Position numbers and translations under genes: made by a program | Part shown: one piece after another, positions 1 to 9,199 of the stretch | How positions within the stretch are numbered: the stretch's first letter is position 1 | Layout of the letters: each line of letters begins with the position of its first letter | Source: JAVWHX01 sp036639875 | GTDB lineage: Bacteria > Bacillota_I > Bacilli_A > Erysipelotrichales > Coprobacillaceae | Assembly (NCBI GenBank): GCA_036639875.1 | Contig: JAVWHX010000001.1 | Location: 62,001-126,000 of the forward strand | Direction: 5' to 3' | Length of the DNA stretch: 64,000 bases | Notes under the pieces: model-generated | Database searches by the model: none | Told to the model about the DNA's origin: nothing | What the model saw: only the letters and a program-made list of their open reading frames with translations

Positions 1-48
1 TCAATTATGAAGTCAATACCAAACCTAATATATAAACATTTTATATCA

Positions 49-1476
49 CTATTTTCCATTTAAAACATTATCAATTCTTTCCTTAACTGCTTTTAATTCT
101 CCATCACTTGGATAGAAATAATAAAGATAGTTTGCTTTTTGAACTTCATCATTATGCCATTTATACTCTCCATCAATAGAATGATTTTCCATTGTTTGAA
201 GTTTAGGTAATAAATCAACAACCAGTTCATAAGCCTTCATAAAATCTTCTTTAGGAAAATTTGTTGTAAAATTATTTTCTAATGAATCAATCACACTCAT
301 AGCGTGATTATATGAAGGTTCTTGAGCAAACTTTGCAAAAATCCCTTTAATAAGTTCCATTTGTTGATAACCACGTGATCTTTCATTTAAAGGAAGCATC
401 TTTCTTGCTCTTGCAAAAGTTAATGCCTTTTCACCATTAACTTCATTAATTCCTTTTGTAAAGTTATATCCATCAGCGCTATAAGTATAATGACTGTAAA
501 CTTTTACGCCACCCAAAGCATCAACCAAATCTGTTAAACCCGTGAAATTAATCTTTGCATAATAGTTAATTTCAATGTCCAATGCTTTTTCAATACTCGC
601 TATTGATGATTGGATACCACCCCACCATCCACTATAAGACAACTTACTACTTGCATTTTTAGCAGGAATATAAACAAATAAATCTCTAGGAACAACTTGC
701 ATATTCACTTTCTTTGTCTCAGGATTAACAGTTAATAAAATATTAACATCACCTCTCCCAACAGAATTAATATTATCACCAGATGATAAATCAGCACCTT
801 GAAAATAAACAGTAAATGGTTCTTTAGAAATATCAACTTTCTTTGTCTTAACAGCTTCTAAAACATAATCTTTAGAAAGAATAACTTTAATATTGGCATT
901 ATAATTTTCATCAATCTCAGATAAATCACTTTTCCCTAAGTTTGTTAATACCAAAAGATCAACTTTTTTATTCTTTAAATCTTCATATGCTTTTTTCATA
1001 TTCTCATATGAAACTTCCTTAGATACAGTTTTATTATTATCCTTTAATATTTCAGCAGAACGCTTATATGCATTTTCATCATCTTTTACATAAGCTAAAT
1101 TCAACTTTTTAAAGTCTTGATCTTTTGTAATTGTTGAATCTTTTAAAGCAACAATTGCAACTGTTTCTACTTCTTTACCTTCGGTAACTTTGTTAACGAA
1201 ACCAATAACTTTTTGAGTTGCAAAAACTCCAAATATTAAACACCCACATACAATAAGTTCTATAACAATAGCAAGCTTTGGCTTTTTATAATGTGCAAGC
1301 CATAATAAACCAACAATCACTAAAAAAACAACAATTCCAATAACCAAAAACATTGTTGGTATATAAACATTTAACTGTATAAAACAATATGTAGCCATAA
1401 TACAAATAAGTCCTAATATAGCTAATGTTACTTTTCCAAGTTTAGAATCTTTTATATATTGAAAATATTTTTCCAT
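49..1476 (-). CDS. LytR-CpsA-Psr (LCP) family wall-polymer transferase, CpsA-like
   Basis: LCP enzymes move undecaprenyl-linked glycopolymers (teichoic acid, capsule) onto peptidoglycan at the outer membrane face. Three hydrophobic helices occupy roughly residues 15-90, followed by an extracytoplasmic accessory region and then the LCP domain with RGDVNILLTVNP, VPRDLFVYIP and an Arg-rich stretch ending RSRGYQQMELIKG. The three-helix plus accessory-domain plan is that of streptococcal CpsA rather than the single-helix TagT type. The start was set at 1476 because GAAAGAGAGG precedes that ATG; a longer frame begins at 1548 without a ribosome site. It appears monocistronic. Whether it acts on capsule or on teichoic acid cannot be told from the sequence. 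Confidence 0.88.
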   Translation of the reverse strand: MEKYFQYIKDSKLGKVTLAILGLICIMATYCFIQLNVYIPTMFLVIGIVVFLVIVGLLWLAHYKKPKLAIVIELIVCGCLIFGVFATQKVIGFVNKVTEGKEVETVAIVALKDSTITKDQDFKKLNLAYVKDDENAYKRSAEILKDNNKTVSKEVSYENMKKAYEDLKNKKVDLLVLTNLGKSDLSEIDENYNANIKVILSKDYVLEAVKTKKVDISKEPFTVYFQGADLSSGDNINSVGRGDVNILLTVNPETKKVNMQVVPRDLFVYIPAKNASSKLSYSGWWGGIQSSIASIEKALDIEINYYAKINFTGLTDLVDALGGVKVYSHYTYSADGYNFTKGINEVNGEKALTFARARKMLPLNERSRGYQQMELIKGIFAKFAQEPSYNHAMSVIDSLENNFTTNFPKEDFMKAYELVVDLLPKLQTMENHSIDGEYKWHNDEVQKANYLYYFYPSDGELKAVKERIDNVLNGK

Positions 1477-1502
1477 AATAGCCTCTCTTTCCCATCTTCG
1501 AA

Positions 1503-1531
1503 ATTCTACCATAATTCGACACATAATACAA
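1503..1531 (-). promoter_or_regulatory. Extended -10 promoter for the LCP gene
   Basis: On the minus strand a TTGTAT box lies 17 bp before TAGAAT, which is preceded by TATGG (extended -10 pattern). It sits about 25 bases upstream of the chosen LCP start. Confidence 0.45.
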
Positions 1532-1560
1532 ATTAGCAAAAAAATCAAACCACTTATAAA

Positions 1561-1600
1561 AAAGAAAAAGTATAAAATCTTAAATAAGACATTATACTTT
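1561..1600 (-). terminator. Rho-independent terminator after ccpA
   Basis: Arms AAAGTATAA (1567-1575) and TTATACTTT (1592-1600) form a stem. On the minus strand it is followed by a T-rich run just past the ccpA stop codon. Confidence 0.65.
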
Positions 1601-1607
1601 CAATTTA

Positions 1608-2615
1608 TTATTTTGTTGTTGCTCTTGGCATTAGAAGATGTTGAACAGGAACTTCCTTAGAATCAATTTCTTCTTCATTTAAGATTTTTGTTAATAAACG
1701 AACTGCTAAAGCACCCATATCATAAACAGGAACATGAACAGACGTTAATGAAGGTCTACACATTAATGCATAGCTTGTATTCATCATACCAATAACTTCC
1801 ATATCATCAGGAATCTTAATGTTGTTATCAACAGCAGCATTTACAACAGCAACAGCTTCCTTATCATATCCAGCAAATACAACATCAGGCTTATGAGTTT
1901 TGAAATACTCTAAGAATTGAGGATAACTTTTTTCATAATGTGTTGATGTATGAATGATTTTATTCTCTTTATCAAAAACAAGATTATGTTTTTGATAAGC
2001 TTCTTGTATTCCAGAAATCATATCATCAGTTTTAATAAGATTATCCTTAGGACTCACAAAAACAATATCATTCTTATTAAGACTTAGATAAGAATCAATA
2101 ATATCAAAAGCAATTTTCTTAGAATCAACAAAAATAGATCCCATATACTCACTAGAAACACGTGAACCAATTACAACAGAAGGAATCTTATACTTATCAA
2201 CCAATTCAATCTCTTGTTCAATTTTTTCATTGTTAAATAAAATAACACCATCAGCTCTTGATTTTACAACTTTTTCAATAACAGTCTCAATCGGATTACC
2301 ATCACCAATTTCATCTGTTGTATAAATACTAACATTGTAATCTAAACGACGACTTGTATCACCAATTCCACCAATCATATCTTTAACATGTGCAAATAAA
2401 GATTGAGGAAAAACAATGGCAATCGTTGTTGTTTTACTTGTTGCAAGACCTCTTGCAATTTGATTAGGCTTAAAATCTAAACGTTGAATAGCATCCATAA
2501 CTTTATCGCGAGTATCTGGTTTCACAACATTAGAACCATTGATAACACGAGAAACAGTCGCTAAAGAAACACCCGCTTCTCTAGAAACATCATAAATAGT
2601 AATATTCTTTCCCAT
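1608..2615 (-). CDS. ccpA: LacI-family catabolite control protein CcpA
   Basis: CcpA, together with HPr-Ser-P, binds cre sites to repress or activate carbon genes. The N-terminal LacI helix-turn-helix begins ITIYDVSREAGVSLATVSRV, followed by the hinge-helix segment PNQIARGLATSKTTT, a periplasmic-binding-protein-like core and the C-terminal ending LLMPRATTK, close to Bacillus CcpA in both layout and length (335 residues). The murC-ytxG-ytxH-ccpA order matches Bacillus and supports the assignment over a local sugar repressor. The start ATG overlaps the ytxH stop by one base (TAATG), implying translational coupling. Good cre-like sites occur at 10617 and 26879 in this same window. It could still be a paralogue specialised for another effector. 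Confidence 0.82.
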   Translation of the reverse strand: MGKNITIYDVSREAGVSLATVSRVINGSNVVKPDTRDKVMDAIQRLDFKPNQIARGLATSKTTTIAIVFPQSLFAHVKDMIGGIGDTSRRLDYNVSIYTTDEIGDGNPIETVIEKVVKSRADGVILFNNEKIEQEIELVDKYKIPSVVIGSRVSSEYMGSIFVDSKKIAFDIIDSYLSLNKNDIVFVSPKDNLIKTDDMISGIQEAYQKHNLVFDKENKIIHTSTHYEKSYPQFLEYFKTHKPDVVFAGYDKEAVAVVNAAVDNNIKIPDDMEVIGMMNTSYALMCRPSLTSVHVPVYDMGALAVRLLTKILNEEEIDSKEVPVQHLLMPRATTK

Positions 2616-3097
2616 TAGTTTTTAATTTCTTCAATCATTTCTTCAAGTTTATCTTCAACATTTTCGATTTCATCTTCAAAATCAACCAAATCATCATCTT
2701 CAAATCTCGCTTCTAAGACTTTTGTTTTCACTTCTTCAATTTTAGAATTGACCTTATCAGTAATATCAACAATTCCTTCTTTAACTTGCATATATTGATC
2801 AGTTTCTTTAACCTTAGCTGCAAATTCTTCTAATTTTTCTTCTAATTCACTAAGTTTAACTTTTGTTGTTTCTTTAAACTTATCAACATCAAACTCATCA
2901 ACAGATCTTTTCACTGTTTCAATAGTTTGTCCTAATAATGCTTCAACATCCTCTTTTGTCATGTTTTTAACATTATCATACGCTTTAAGAGATTCTCTTT
3001 TAATATCTTCTCTTAATTCACTACCTTTTTTAGGAGCAAACAATAATCCAGCAGCAGCCCCAATTCCTAATCCTAAAATAAATTTACCTAATTTCAT
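2615..3097 (-). CDS. ytxH: YtxH-like general-stress protein
   Basis: The N-terminus KLGKFILGLGIGAAAGLLFAPKKGSELR is, in its glycine-rich hydrophobic helix and the following FAPKKGSE, the hallmark of the YtxH family. The rest is a long charged, amphipathic or coiled-coil-like region (residues about 30-160) rich in Glu, Lys and Val. It is probably anchored by the N-terminal helix with a cytoplasmic tail. The molecular role of the family is not established; in Bacillus the gene belongs to the general stress regulon. Here it sits between ytxG and ccpA, with its stop codon overlapping the ccpA start. Confidence 0.8.
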   Translation of the reverse strand: MKLGKFILGLGIGAAAGLLFAPKKGSELREDIKRESLKAYDNVKNMTKEDVEALLGQTIETVKRSVDEFDVDKFKETTKVKLSELEEKLEEFAAKVKETDQYMQVKEGIVDITDKVNSKIEEVKTKVLEARFEDDDLVDFEDEIENVEDKLEEMIEEIKN

Positions 3098-3121
3098 TAT
3101 AAATCACCTTTCCTTTTTATT

Positions 3122-3421
3122 TTATTTTTTTCTACTAAATAAAGACTTTAATCCAAGCAATCCAGAGAATAACCCAGCTTTTAAAGCACCTTTATTAAAA
3201 AAACCACTAACCAATTCAACAGGAGCATTTAACATTTCCATTTTATTATTAATATCATCTAAAATATGATTCACTTTTTCTAAAGTGGTTTCTGTAATCT
3301 TCATTAAGATAGTCGCTTCTTTAACAGCTCCAGACATCCTAATCAATAACAAGCCAAGACTAAGCAAAGCAAATGCACCAGACAAAATTAAAATACAGTA
3401 ACAAACTAATTTTGCGTCCAT
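3122..3421 (-). CDS. ytxG: YtxG-like DUF948 membrane protein
   Basis: A 99-residue protein with one N-terminal transmembrane helix (about residues 8-28) followed by an amphipathic segment rich in Asn, Leu and Lys, and a basic C-terminus ending SLFSRKK. This is the DUF948 layout and it occupies the usual place between murC and ytxH. GGAGAACTT precedes the ATG. Function is unknown. In Bacillus, ytxG and ytxH are co-transcribed and stress induced, so joint action of the two proteins is plausible. Confidence 0.72.
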   Translation of the reverse strand: MDAKLVCYCILILSGAFALLSLGLLLIRMSGAVKEATILMKITETTLEKVNHILDDINNKMEMLNAPVELVSGFFNKGALKAGLFSGLLGLKSLFSRKK

Positions 3422-3485
3422 AAGTTCTCCTTTCTACAACTTTCTTCCATTATACCATATATTTCCAAGAGAAGAAAGACACTAC

Positions 3486-4796
3486 TTAATGACTTTCTTT
3501 ATACGCAATAACTTGTTCTTCTAATTTATAAATATCTTTGCTACTCATAAATAAGAAAACAACATTATCATATGCAGCTAATTGTTTAACAGCAGCTTCA
3601 TCCTCATGAATAATAGATGCTCTTTGAATATATTGACCAATCTCATGAATATCAATATCAATCCCAGGTTCCTTTTTTGCATTTTCAGGAAAATGCACCA
3701 AGAAAGGATGATCAGCTAAGTTCATTGCTTCAGCAAATTCTTTCGCAAATCTTAAACCTCGAGAAAAACGATCGGGCTGGAATATTGCAACAATTTCTTT
3801 GTTTGGATAACGAGAACGTGTTGCTTCAATCACATAACGGATTGCTGTTGGATGATGCGCATAATCATCAACATATATATTGTTCCCAACTTCCTTAACT
3901 GTATAACGACGTTTTACACCATCAAAACTTGATAATCTTTCTTGCATATAAGATGCTTCCATATTTTCAAGATACCCAAGTGTAATAACAGCCAATGAGT
4001 TATATAACATATGCATACCAAAGAAAGGAAGTGCAAAATGTCCAAATAATTCATTATGAATATAAACATCAAATGACAAACCATCATCATTGTTAATAAT
4101 GTTTTTAGCAATAATATCATTACCATCTTTAATACCAAACTTTAAAACTCTTTTTGAGTAATTTAAATGTTTTAAATGAGGATCATCACCCCAAACTATA
4201 ACAGTATCTTTAACTTGATTTGCAAAGTTTTCAAATGACTGTTCATATTGTTCCATAGAATGAAAATAATCAACATGATCCATTTCAATATTATTAATAA
4301 TTGCATATGTTGGATAGTAATGTAAAAAATGATCTTGATATTCACAAGTTTCACTTATAAAATACTTACTATCTTCAACCGCATGTCCTGTTCCATCACC
4401 AATAAGTACAGAAGTCTTATCATATTCTTTAAACAAATGATAAGCCATCCCAGTTGTCGTTGTTTTCCCATGAGTTCCTGCAATACCTACAGAAACATAC
4501 TTATTCATTAATTGCCCTAAAAAGTCATAATACGTATGTGTAATCACTTTTGGATTATCTAATGCAGCACAAACTTCCTCATTTGTTCTATCAAAAGCAT
4601 TCCCTATAATGACTTCATATCCATCCTTAATATTGTTTTTATCAAAAGAATAAACAGGAATATTTCGTCTCTTCAATTCTTCCTCAATAAAAATATATTT
4701 ATCAATATCACTTCCTGCTACTTCTTCACCTAAATCATAAAGAATTGTCGCTAAAGAAGCCATACCAGAACCTTTAATTCCAATAAAATAAAACAT
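3486..4796 (-). CDS. murC: UDP-N-acetylmuramate--L-alanine ligase MurC
   Basis: MurC adds L-alanine to UDP-MurNAc, the first step of the peptidoglycan stem peptide, in the cytoplasm. The N-terminal Rossmann segment FIGIKGSGMASLA, the ATP-binding GTHGKTTTT (about residues 107-115), the central INNIEMDHVDYF and the C-terminal DDYAHHPTAI and FQPDRFSR motifs are all present. Length (436) is typical. The start was placed at the ATG at 4796, six bases after AAGAGGTG; GTG codons lie just upstream at 4799 and 4805. An extended -10 (TGGTAGAAT, ending near 4815) precedes it. First gene of the ytxG-ytxH-ccpA unit. Confidence 0.9.
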   Translation of the reverse strand: MFYFIGIKGSGMASLATILYDLGEEVAGSDIDKYIFIEEELKRRNIPVYSFDKNNIKDGYEVIIGNAFDRTNEEVCAALDNPKVITHTYYDFLGQLMNKYVSVGIAGTHGKTTTTGMAYHLFKEYDKTSVLIGDGTGHAVEDSKYFISETCEYQDHFLHYYPTYAIINNIEMDHVDYFHSMEQYEQSFENFANQVKDTVIVWGDDPHLKHLNYSKRVLKFGIKDGNDIIAKNIINNDDGLSFDVYIHNELFGHFALPFFGMHMLYNSLAVITLGYLENMEASYMQERLSSFDGVKRRYTVKEVGNNIYVDDYAHHPTAIRYVIEATRSRYPNKEIVAIFQPDRFSRGLRFAKEFAEAMNLADHPFLVHFPENAKKEPGIDIDIHEIGQYIQRASIIHEDEAAVKQLAAYDNVVFLFMSSKDIYKLEEQVIAYKESH

Positions 4797-4883
4797 CACT
4801 ATCACCTCTTAACTATTCTACCATAATTTTCAAAAAAAACATTAAAACAATTTATTTTTTTAAATTTTTTATAATTTTTATTA

Positions 4884-4908
4884 ATTGACACATAATAATA
4901 ATGTCAAT
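4884..4908. promoter_or_regulatory. 7-bp inverted repeat ATTGACA-N11-TGTCAAT
   Basis: A perfect dyad between the divergent murC and the 40-residue gene. A TATAAT at 4870-4875 could start a + transcript just before it, putting the dyad in the leader or at an operator position directly before the ribosome site. TTGACA hexamers occur on both strands. Confidence 0.4.
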
Positions 4909-4929
4909 AGAAAAAAAGGAGAGTTTATA

Positions 4930-5052
4930 ATGAGTCACAAATCAAACAACAAACAACAAAACAAGAACAAACAAAACAAAAGTGCAAGCATTCAAAATGC
5001 AAATGAAATGAACAAAGAAAATTACCAAAACAACTCTAATGCTCAAGCATAA
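4930..5052 (+). CDS. Small Asn/Gln/Lys-rich protein (40 residues)
   Basis: ATG at 4930 follows AAAGGAGAG with six-base spacing, and the frame ends in TAA at 5050-5052, seven bases before a perfect terminator. The protein is extremely polar: it begins MSHKSNNKQQNKNK and is almost wholly Asn, Gln, Lys, Ser, Ala and Glu, with no hydrophobic segment. Such composition recalls gamma-type small acid-soluble spore proteins and other disordered nucleic-acid-associated peptides, but no specific family motif was recognised. The ideal ribosome site, clean terminator and isolated + strand placement between two minus-strand operons argue that it is a real gene. Function unknown; a link to sporulation is only a suggestion from composition. 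Confidence 0.7.
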   Translation: MSHKSNNKQQNKNKQNKSASIQNANEMNKENYQNNSNAQA

Positions 5053-5058
5053 GAATAA

Positions 5059-5087
5059 AAGAACACAAATTTGTGTTCTTTTTTTAT
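5059..5087. terminator. Bidirectional terminator between small gene and peptidase gene
   Basis: GAACACAAATTTGTGTTC forms an uninterrupted hairpin followed by seven T on the + strand, and by TTTTATTC on the minus strand. It ends the small + gene at 5052 and can serve the upstream minus operon, whose peptidase stop is at 5084. Confidence 0.85.
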
Positions 5088-6163
5088 CCAATAATTTTTA
5101 ATTCTTTAGAATAATGGTTTAAAACTTCACAACCATCGCTAGTCACCAAAACAAGATCTTCAATTCTCACACCAAATTCTCCTTGAATATAAATTCCAGG
5201 CTCAATTGAGAAAATCATTCCCTCTTCTACTTCCATATCAAAAGCAGCTGATACATCACCATATTCATGAACATCTCTACCAATAAAATGACCTAAACGA
5301 TGATTAAAGTTTTCTCCATAACCAGCTTCACTAATAATATCTCTAGCTGTTTTATCAATATCACAAAGTTTAACACCAGGTTTGATCATAGATTCAGCAG
5401 CTTCGTTAGCTTTTTTCACTAATTCATAAACAGTTCTTTGTTTTTCACTAACTTCCTTATAAAAAACCGTGCGTGTCATATCACTACAATAACCTTTGTA
5501 TAAACCACCCATATCTATCACAATACTATCTCCTGGTTTGAGTTTGCTTTGATCACCTTCGTGATGACCATCAGCACCATTCGCTCCAAAAGCAATAATC
5601 GCTGGAAAAGAGAAAGACTCGCAACCTAAAGATTGAAGGATTTTTGTAACTTGATCAGTAACTTCAATTTCAGTTAAATTCCCTTTTGAACATAATTCAA
5701 TCACTTGATCAATTGCTTGATCATTTAATAAACTTGATTTTTTCATTAGTTCTTGTTCTTGAATATCTTTAATCATTCTTACACAATCAACACATTCTGA
5801 ACCAAGTTCAAAATAACATTCATCATTCAAAGGCATTAAAGCCATTAAAAACTTAGCAGGCCATAACTTATCAATACCTACACAATTGGCATTTTTTAAA
5901 GTATCAGCAAGCATAGATATGTAATCATCAGTATCTTTATACCAAACAATATCTATATCCAATTCTTTATCTAAATAGAATAATTGATTCATAAATAATG
6001 TATGATGACCATCTAATGAAAGTAATAAAACATACATTCTTTCACCAGGATTATTTTTGTAATCAATTAAATAATCAATCGAAGAAGGATCACTGATAAT
6101 CAGATAATCCATTCCCCTATCACTCATCTGTTGTAAAACTTTATTCATCCTCATTTGATTCAT
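5084..6163 (-). CDS. Xaa-Pro aminopeptidase family protein (M24B)
   Basis: A cytoplasmic metallopeptidase of the creatinase/prolidase fold, expected to cleave peptides with proline at position 2. The N-terminal creatinase-like domain spans about residues 1-130. The C-terminal pita-bread domain carries the five metal ligands: Asp in IDMGG, Asp in CSDMTRT, His in RDVHEYG, Glu in SIEPGIYI and Glu in RIEDLVL. Length (359) matches YqhT/PepQ-like enzymes. The start overlaps the 3' end of aspS by 23 bases, and GAGGT lies eight bases before the first ATG; ATG codons three and five residues further in are alternatives. It is the last gene of the hisS-aspS transcript, so it probably shares the T-box control. 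Confidence 0.85.
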   Translation of the reverse strand: MNQMRMNKVLQQMSDRGMDYLIISDPSSIDYLIDYKNNPGERMYVLLLSLDGHHTLFMNQLFYLDKELDIDIVWYKDTDDYISMLADTLKNANCVGIDKLWPAKFLMALMPLNDECYFELGSECVDCVRMIKDIQEQELMKKSSLLNDQAIDQVIELCSKGNLTEIEVTDQVTKILQSLGCESFSFPAIIAFGANGADGHHEGDQSKLKPGDSIVIDMGGLYKGYCSDMTRTVFYKEVSEKQRTVYELVKKANEAAESMIKPGVKLCDIDKTARDIISEAGYGENFNHRLGHFIGRDVHEYGDVSAAFDMEVEEGMIFSIEPGIYIQGEFGVRIEDLVLVTSDGCEVLNHYSKELKIIG

Positions 6164-7907
6164 ATTCTGTTACCTCAATCCCTAATTCACCTAATTGAGC
6201 ATTATCAACAGGATTTGGTGCTTTAGATAATGGACAAGTTGCACTTGTGTTTTTAGGAAATGCAATAACATCTCTTAAAGAGTCGCAACCACATAATAAC
6301 ATAACAATTCTATCTAACCCTAAAGCAAATCCACCATGTGGTGGTGTACCATATTGGAACGCATTTACAAACCAACCAAACTGAGAATCAATTTGTTCTG
6401 GTGTAAATCCTAATGCTTGGAATGCTTTTTCTTGTAGGCTTTGTTCATAAATTCTTTGAGATCCTCCACCTAATTCAAAACCATTTAAAACAATGTCATA
6501 TGCATCAGCTAAGCAATGTTCAGGATCAGAAATAATTTTATCTAGATCTGATTCTTTTGGTCTTGTAAATGGATGATGCTTTGCATAATAACGTGCAGTT
6601 TCATCATCATATTCAAACATTGGGAAATCAACAACCCATAAGAAATCAAAAGTTGTTGGATCATATAACTTTAATTCTTTACCCAAATAATTTCTAATAG
6701 CTGCTAAAGCATCACAAACAACTTCATATTTTCCATCACTGACAAATAATAATAAGTCATTCTCCTTAGCATTCATAGCTGTTAATAATGAATTCATTTG
6801 TTCGTCTGTAAAGAATTTAGCAATTGGTCCTTGAACTCCTTCAGCAGTAAGTTTTAACCAAGCTAGACCCTTTGCTTTATATGTCTTAGCAACTTCAGTC
6901 AACGCATCAAGTTTTTTACGAGAATAATCATTTGCTTGTCCTTGAACATTCATTCCTTTAACATGACCATTGGCTTCTAAAGCACTTTTAAAAACCGCAA
7001 AATCAACATCTTTCACAACTTCATTTAAATTCACTAATTTTAAATCAAAACGTGTATCAGGTTTATCAATACCATAAGTTTCCATTGCTTCATGCCAAGT
7101 CATTCTCTTTAATGGTAATTGAATATCAATTCCTTTTACATCTTTCATAACTTTAGCAATCATTCCTTCACCAATTGAAAGAATTTGTTCAGTAGACATA
7201 AAACTCATTTCAACATCAACTTGAGTAAATTCAATTTGACGATCAGCACGTAAATCTTCATCTCTAAAACAACGAGCAATTTGATAATACTTTTCAAAAC
7301 CAGATACCATCAATAATTGTTTAAATAATTGAGGTGATTGTGGCAATGCATAAAATGATCCATTGTGCACACGAGATGGTACCAAGAAATCTCTCGCTCC
7401 TTCAGGAGTTGATCTATTTAAATAAGGTGTTTCAATATCAACAAAATCAAGATTATCTAAATACTCTCTAATACTACGCGTAATCTTATGTCTAACCATT
7501 AAGTTATTTTGCATAGTTGGTCTTCTTAAGTCTAAATAACGATATTGCATTCTTGTTTCTTCTAATGCATCTGTTTCATCAGCAACAATCATCGGTGTTA
7601 ATTTGGCTGTATTGATTACTTCAAACTCTTGAGCTTCTATTTCGATATCTCCAGTAGGCATTTTAGGATTTTTAGAAGAACGTTCAATAACCTTTCCAGT
7701 TATCTTCAAAATATATTCATTTTTAATTTCCTTTAATCTTTCTTCAAAAGATTCATTAAAAATAATTTGAGTCATACCATACCTATCTCTTAAATCAATA
7801 AATACCAAAGAACCTAGATTTCTCTTCTTCGCTACCCAACCAATTAATTCAACAGTTTGATCAATATTTTCAATTCTTAACTCCCCATTATTATGAGTTC
7901 TATTCAT
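6141..7907 (-). CDS. aspS: Aspartyl-tRNA synthetase
   Basis: Class II aminoacyl-tRNA synthetase charging tRNA-Asp. It has an N-terminal OB anticodon-binding domain (VELIGWVAKKRNLG), motif 2 region CFRDEDLRADRQIEFTQVD, the bacterial GAD insertion (GVQGPIAKFFTDEQ) and motif 3 GFALGLDRIVMLL near the C-terminus. About 588 residues, normal for bacterial AspRS. The start was set at 7907, eight bases after GGAGG and inside the hisS 3' end, so hisS and aspS overlap. The pair lies behind the T-box leader at 9200-9412. Confidence 0.95.
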   Translation of the reverse strand: MNRTHNNGELRIENIDQTVELIGWVAKKRNLGSLVFIDLRDRYGMTQIIFNESFEERLKEIKNEYILKITGKVIERSSKNPKMPTGDIEIEAQEFEVINTAKLTPMIVADETDALEETRMQYRYLDLRRPTMQNNLMVRHKITRSIREYLDNLDFVDIETPYLNRSTPEGARDFLVPSRVHNGSFYALPQSPQLFKQLLMVSGFEKYYQIARCFRDEDLRADRQIEFTQVDVEMSFMSTEQILSIGEGMIAKVMKDVKGIDIQLPLKRMTWHEAMETYGIDKPDTRFDLKLVNLNEVVKDVDFAVFKSALEANGHVKGMNVQGQANDYSRKKLDALTEVAKTYKAKGLAWLKLTAEGVQGPIAKFFTDEQMNSLLTAMNAKENDLLLFVSDGKYEVVCDALAAIRNYLGKELKLYDPTTFDFLWVVDFPMFEYDDETARYYAKHHPFTRPKESDLDKIISDPEHCLADAYDIVLNGFELGGGSQRIYEQSLQEKAFQALGFTPEQIDSQFGWFVNAFQYGTPPHGGFALGLDRIVMLLCGCDSLRDVIAFPKNTSATCPLSKAPNPVDNAQLGELGIEVTEYESNEDE

Positions 7908-9180
7908 GATTATGTCCTCCTTCATAATGCTTTTCTATATACGCAACAATGTTTTCCAAAGGCACTTCTACTTGTTCTTTAGAATCATTACATTTCATAT
8001 TAACAACTTCTTTTTTCACTTCTTCTTCGCCAATAATCATTGAAAAATGAGCTTGAAATCTATCAGCAGATTTAAATTGTCCTTTCAAACCACGATCACA
8101 TTGATCAACATCACAACTAAATCCATTAGCTCTTAACATAGTTACAATTTGAACTGATAAATCTTTAGCCATTTCTCCTAAAGGCATAACATAAACATCA
8201 ATACCTTCATCTTCATCATTATCATCACCCAAAGCAATCATGAGTCTTTCCATCCCAAATGCAAATCCAACACCTGGAACTTCTGGTCCACCTAATTCAC
8301 TAATTAAAGTATTGTAGCGACCTCCACCCCCAACAGTCGAACCTGCACCTAGCTTAGGATCATCAGAAATAACTTCAAAAACAGTATGTGAGTAATAATC
8401 AAGCCCTCTTACTAAATTTTCATCTAAGATATACTCAATTTCTAAATCATCTAACAAACTACAAACCTTATCAAAATGTGCTTTTGCACTTTCTGTTAAA
8501 TATTCAATAGTCTTAGGAGCATTTTCCATTGAAGGGTGTTTATGATCTACTTTACAATCTAAAATTCTTAATGGATTTTTTTCATATCTTGTTTGACAAT
8601 CATTACATAATTCTCCCAATACAGGTTCAAAATGATTCTTTAAAGCAATTCTATAAGCATCTCTAGATTCTTGATCACCCAATGTATTAATATGTAGCTT
8701 TACATTCTTTAATCCTAATGCTTCTACAACCGTAACTGCCATAACCATACATTCTACATCTACATATGGAGATTCTAAACCAATCATTTCAACACCAAAT
8801 TGATGGAATTGTCTTTGTCTTCCACTTTGTGGTCTTTCATATCTAAACATTGGACCCATATAATACATCTTTTGAAGTTTCTCTGGTAAAGCATATAACT
8901 TATGTTCTACATAAGCTCTTGCGATTCCAGCAGTTCCTTCTGGTCTCAATGAAATAGAACGCCCTTTCTTATCTTCAAATGTATACATCTCTTTAGAAAC
9001 AACATCTGTTGTATCTCCAACTGCCCTACTAAATAATTCAGCATGTTCAAAGATTGGAGTTCTCATTTCTTTAACATTATAATTTGCACATATTGTTCTA
9101 ATTAATTGCTCTAATTGTTGCCATTTCCCACTCTCTTCAGGTAAAATATCAACTGTTCCTCTTGGTGCACTGTATGCCAT
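7900..9180 (-). CDS. hisS: Histidyl-tRNA synthetase
   Basis: Class II synthetase charging tRNA-His. APRGTVDILPEES at the N-terminus, motif 2 (RPEGTAGIAR, FRYERPQSGRQRQFHQ), the histidine signature GLDYYSHTVFEV, motif 3 GFAFGMERL and the C-terminal anticodon-binding domain are in order; 426 residues is usual. AGGAGGAGAAAAGATT precedes the ATG. It is the first gene after the T-box leader and overlaps aspS by eight bases, giving a hisS-aspS-peptidase operon. Confidence 0.96.
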   Translation of the reverse strand: MAYSAPRGTVDILPEESGKWQQLEQLIRTICANYNVKEMRTPIFEHAELFSRAVGDTTDVVSKEMYTFEDKKGRSISLRPEGTAGIARAYVEHKLYALPEKLQKMYYMGPMFRYERPQSGRQRQFHQFGVEMIGLESPYVDVECMVMAVTVVEALGLKNVKLHINTLGDQESRDAYRIALKNHFEPVLGELCNDCQTRYEKNPLRILDCKVDHKHPSMENAPKTIEYLTESAKAHFDKVCSLLDDLEIEYILDENLVRGLDYYSHTVFEVISDDPKLGAGSTVGGGGRYNTLISELGGPEVPGVGFAFGMERLMIALGDDNDEDEGIDVYVMPLGEMAKDLSVQIVTMLRANGFSCDVDQCDRGLKGQFKSADRFQAHFSMIIGEEEVKKEVVNMKCNDSKEQVEVPLENIVAYIEKHYEGGHNHE

Positions 9181-9199
9181 AATCTTTTCTCCTCCTTTA

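Noticed and set aside
3914..4511. Alternative-frame and antisense open frames within murC
   Set aside because: murC has all its family motifs; the others have no ribosome site and low-complexity AT-driven sequence.
4884..4913. TTGACA at 4885 as the -35 box of the 40-residue gene
   Set aside because: The matching -10 would be TAGAAA at 4908, which would start transcription inside or after the ribosome site. TATAAT at 4870 is a better -10.
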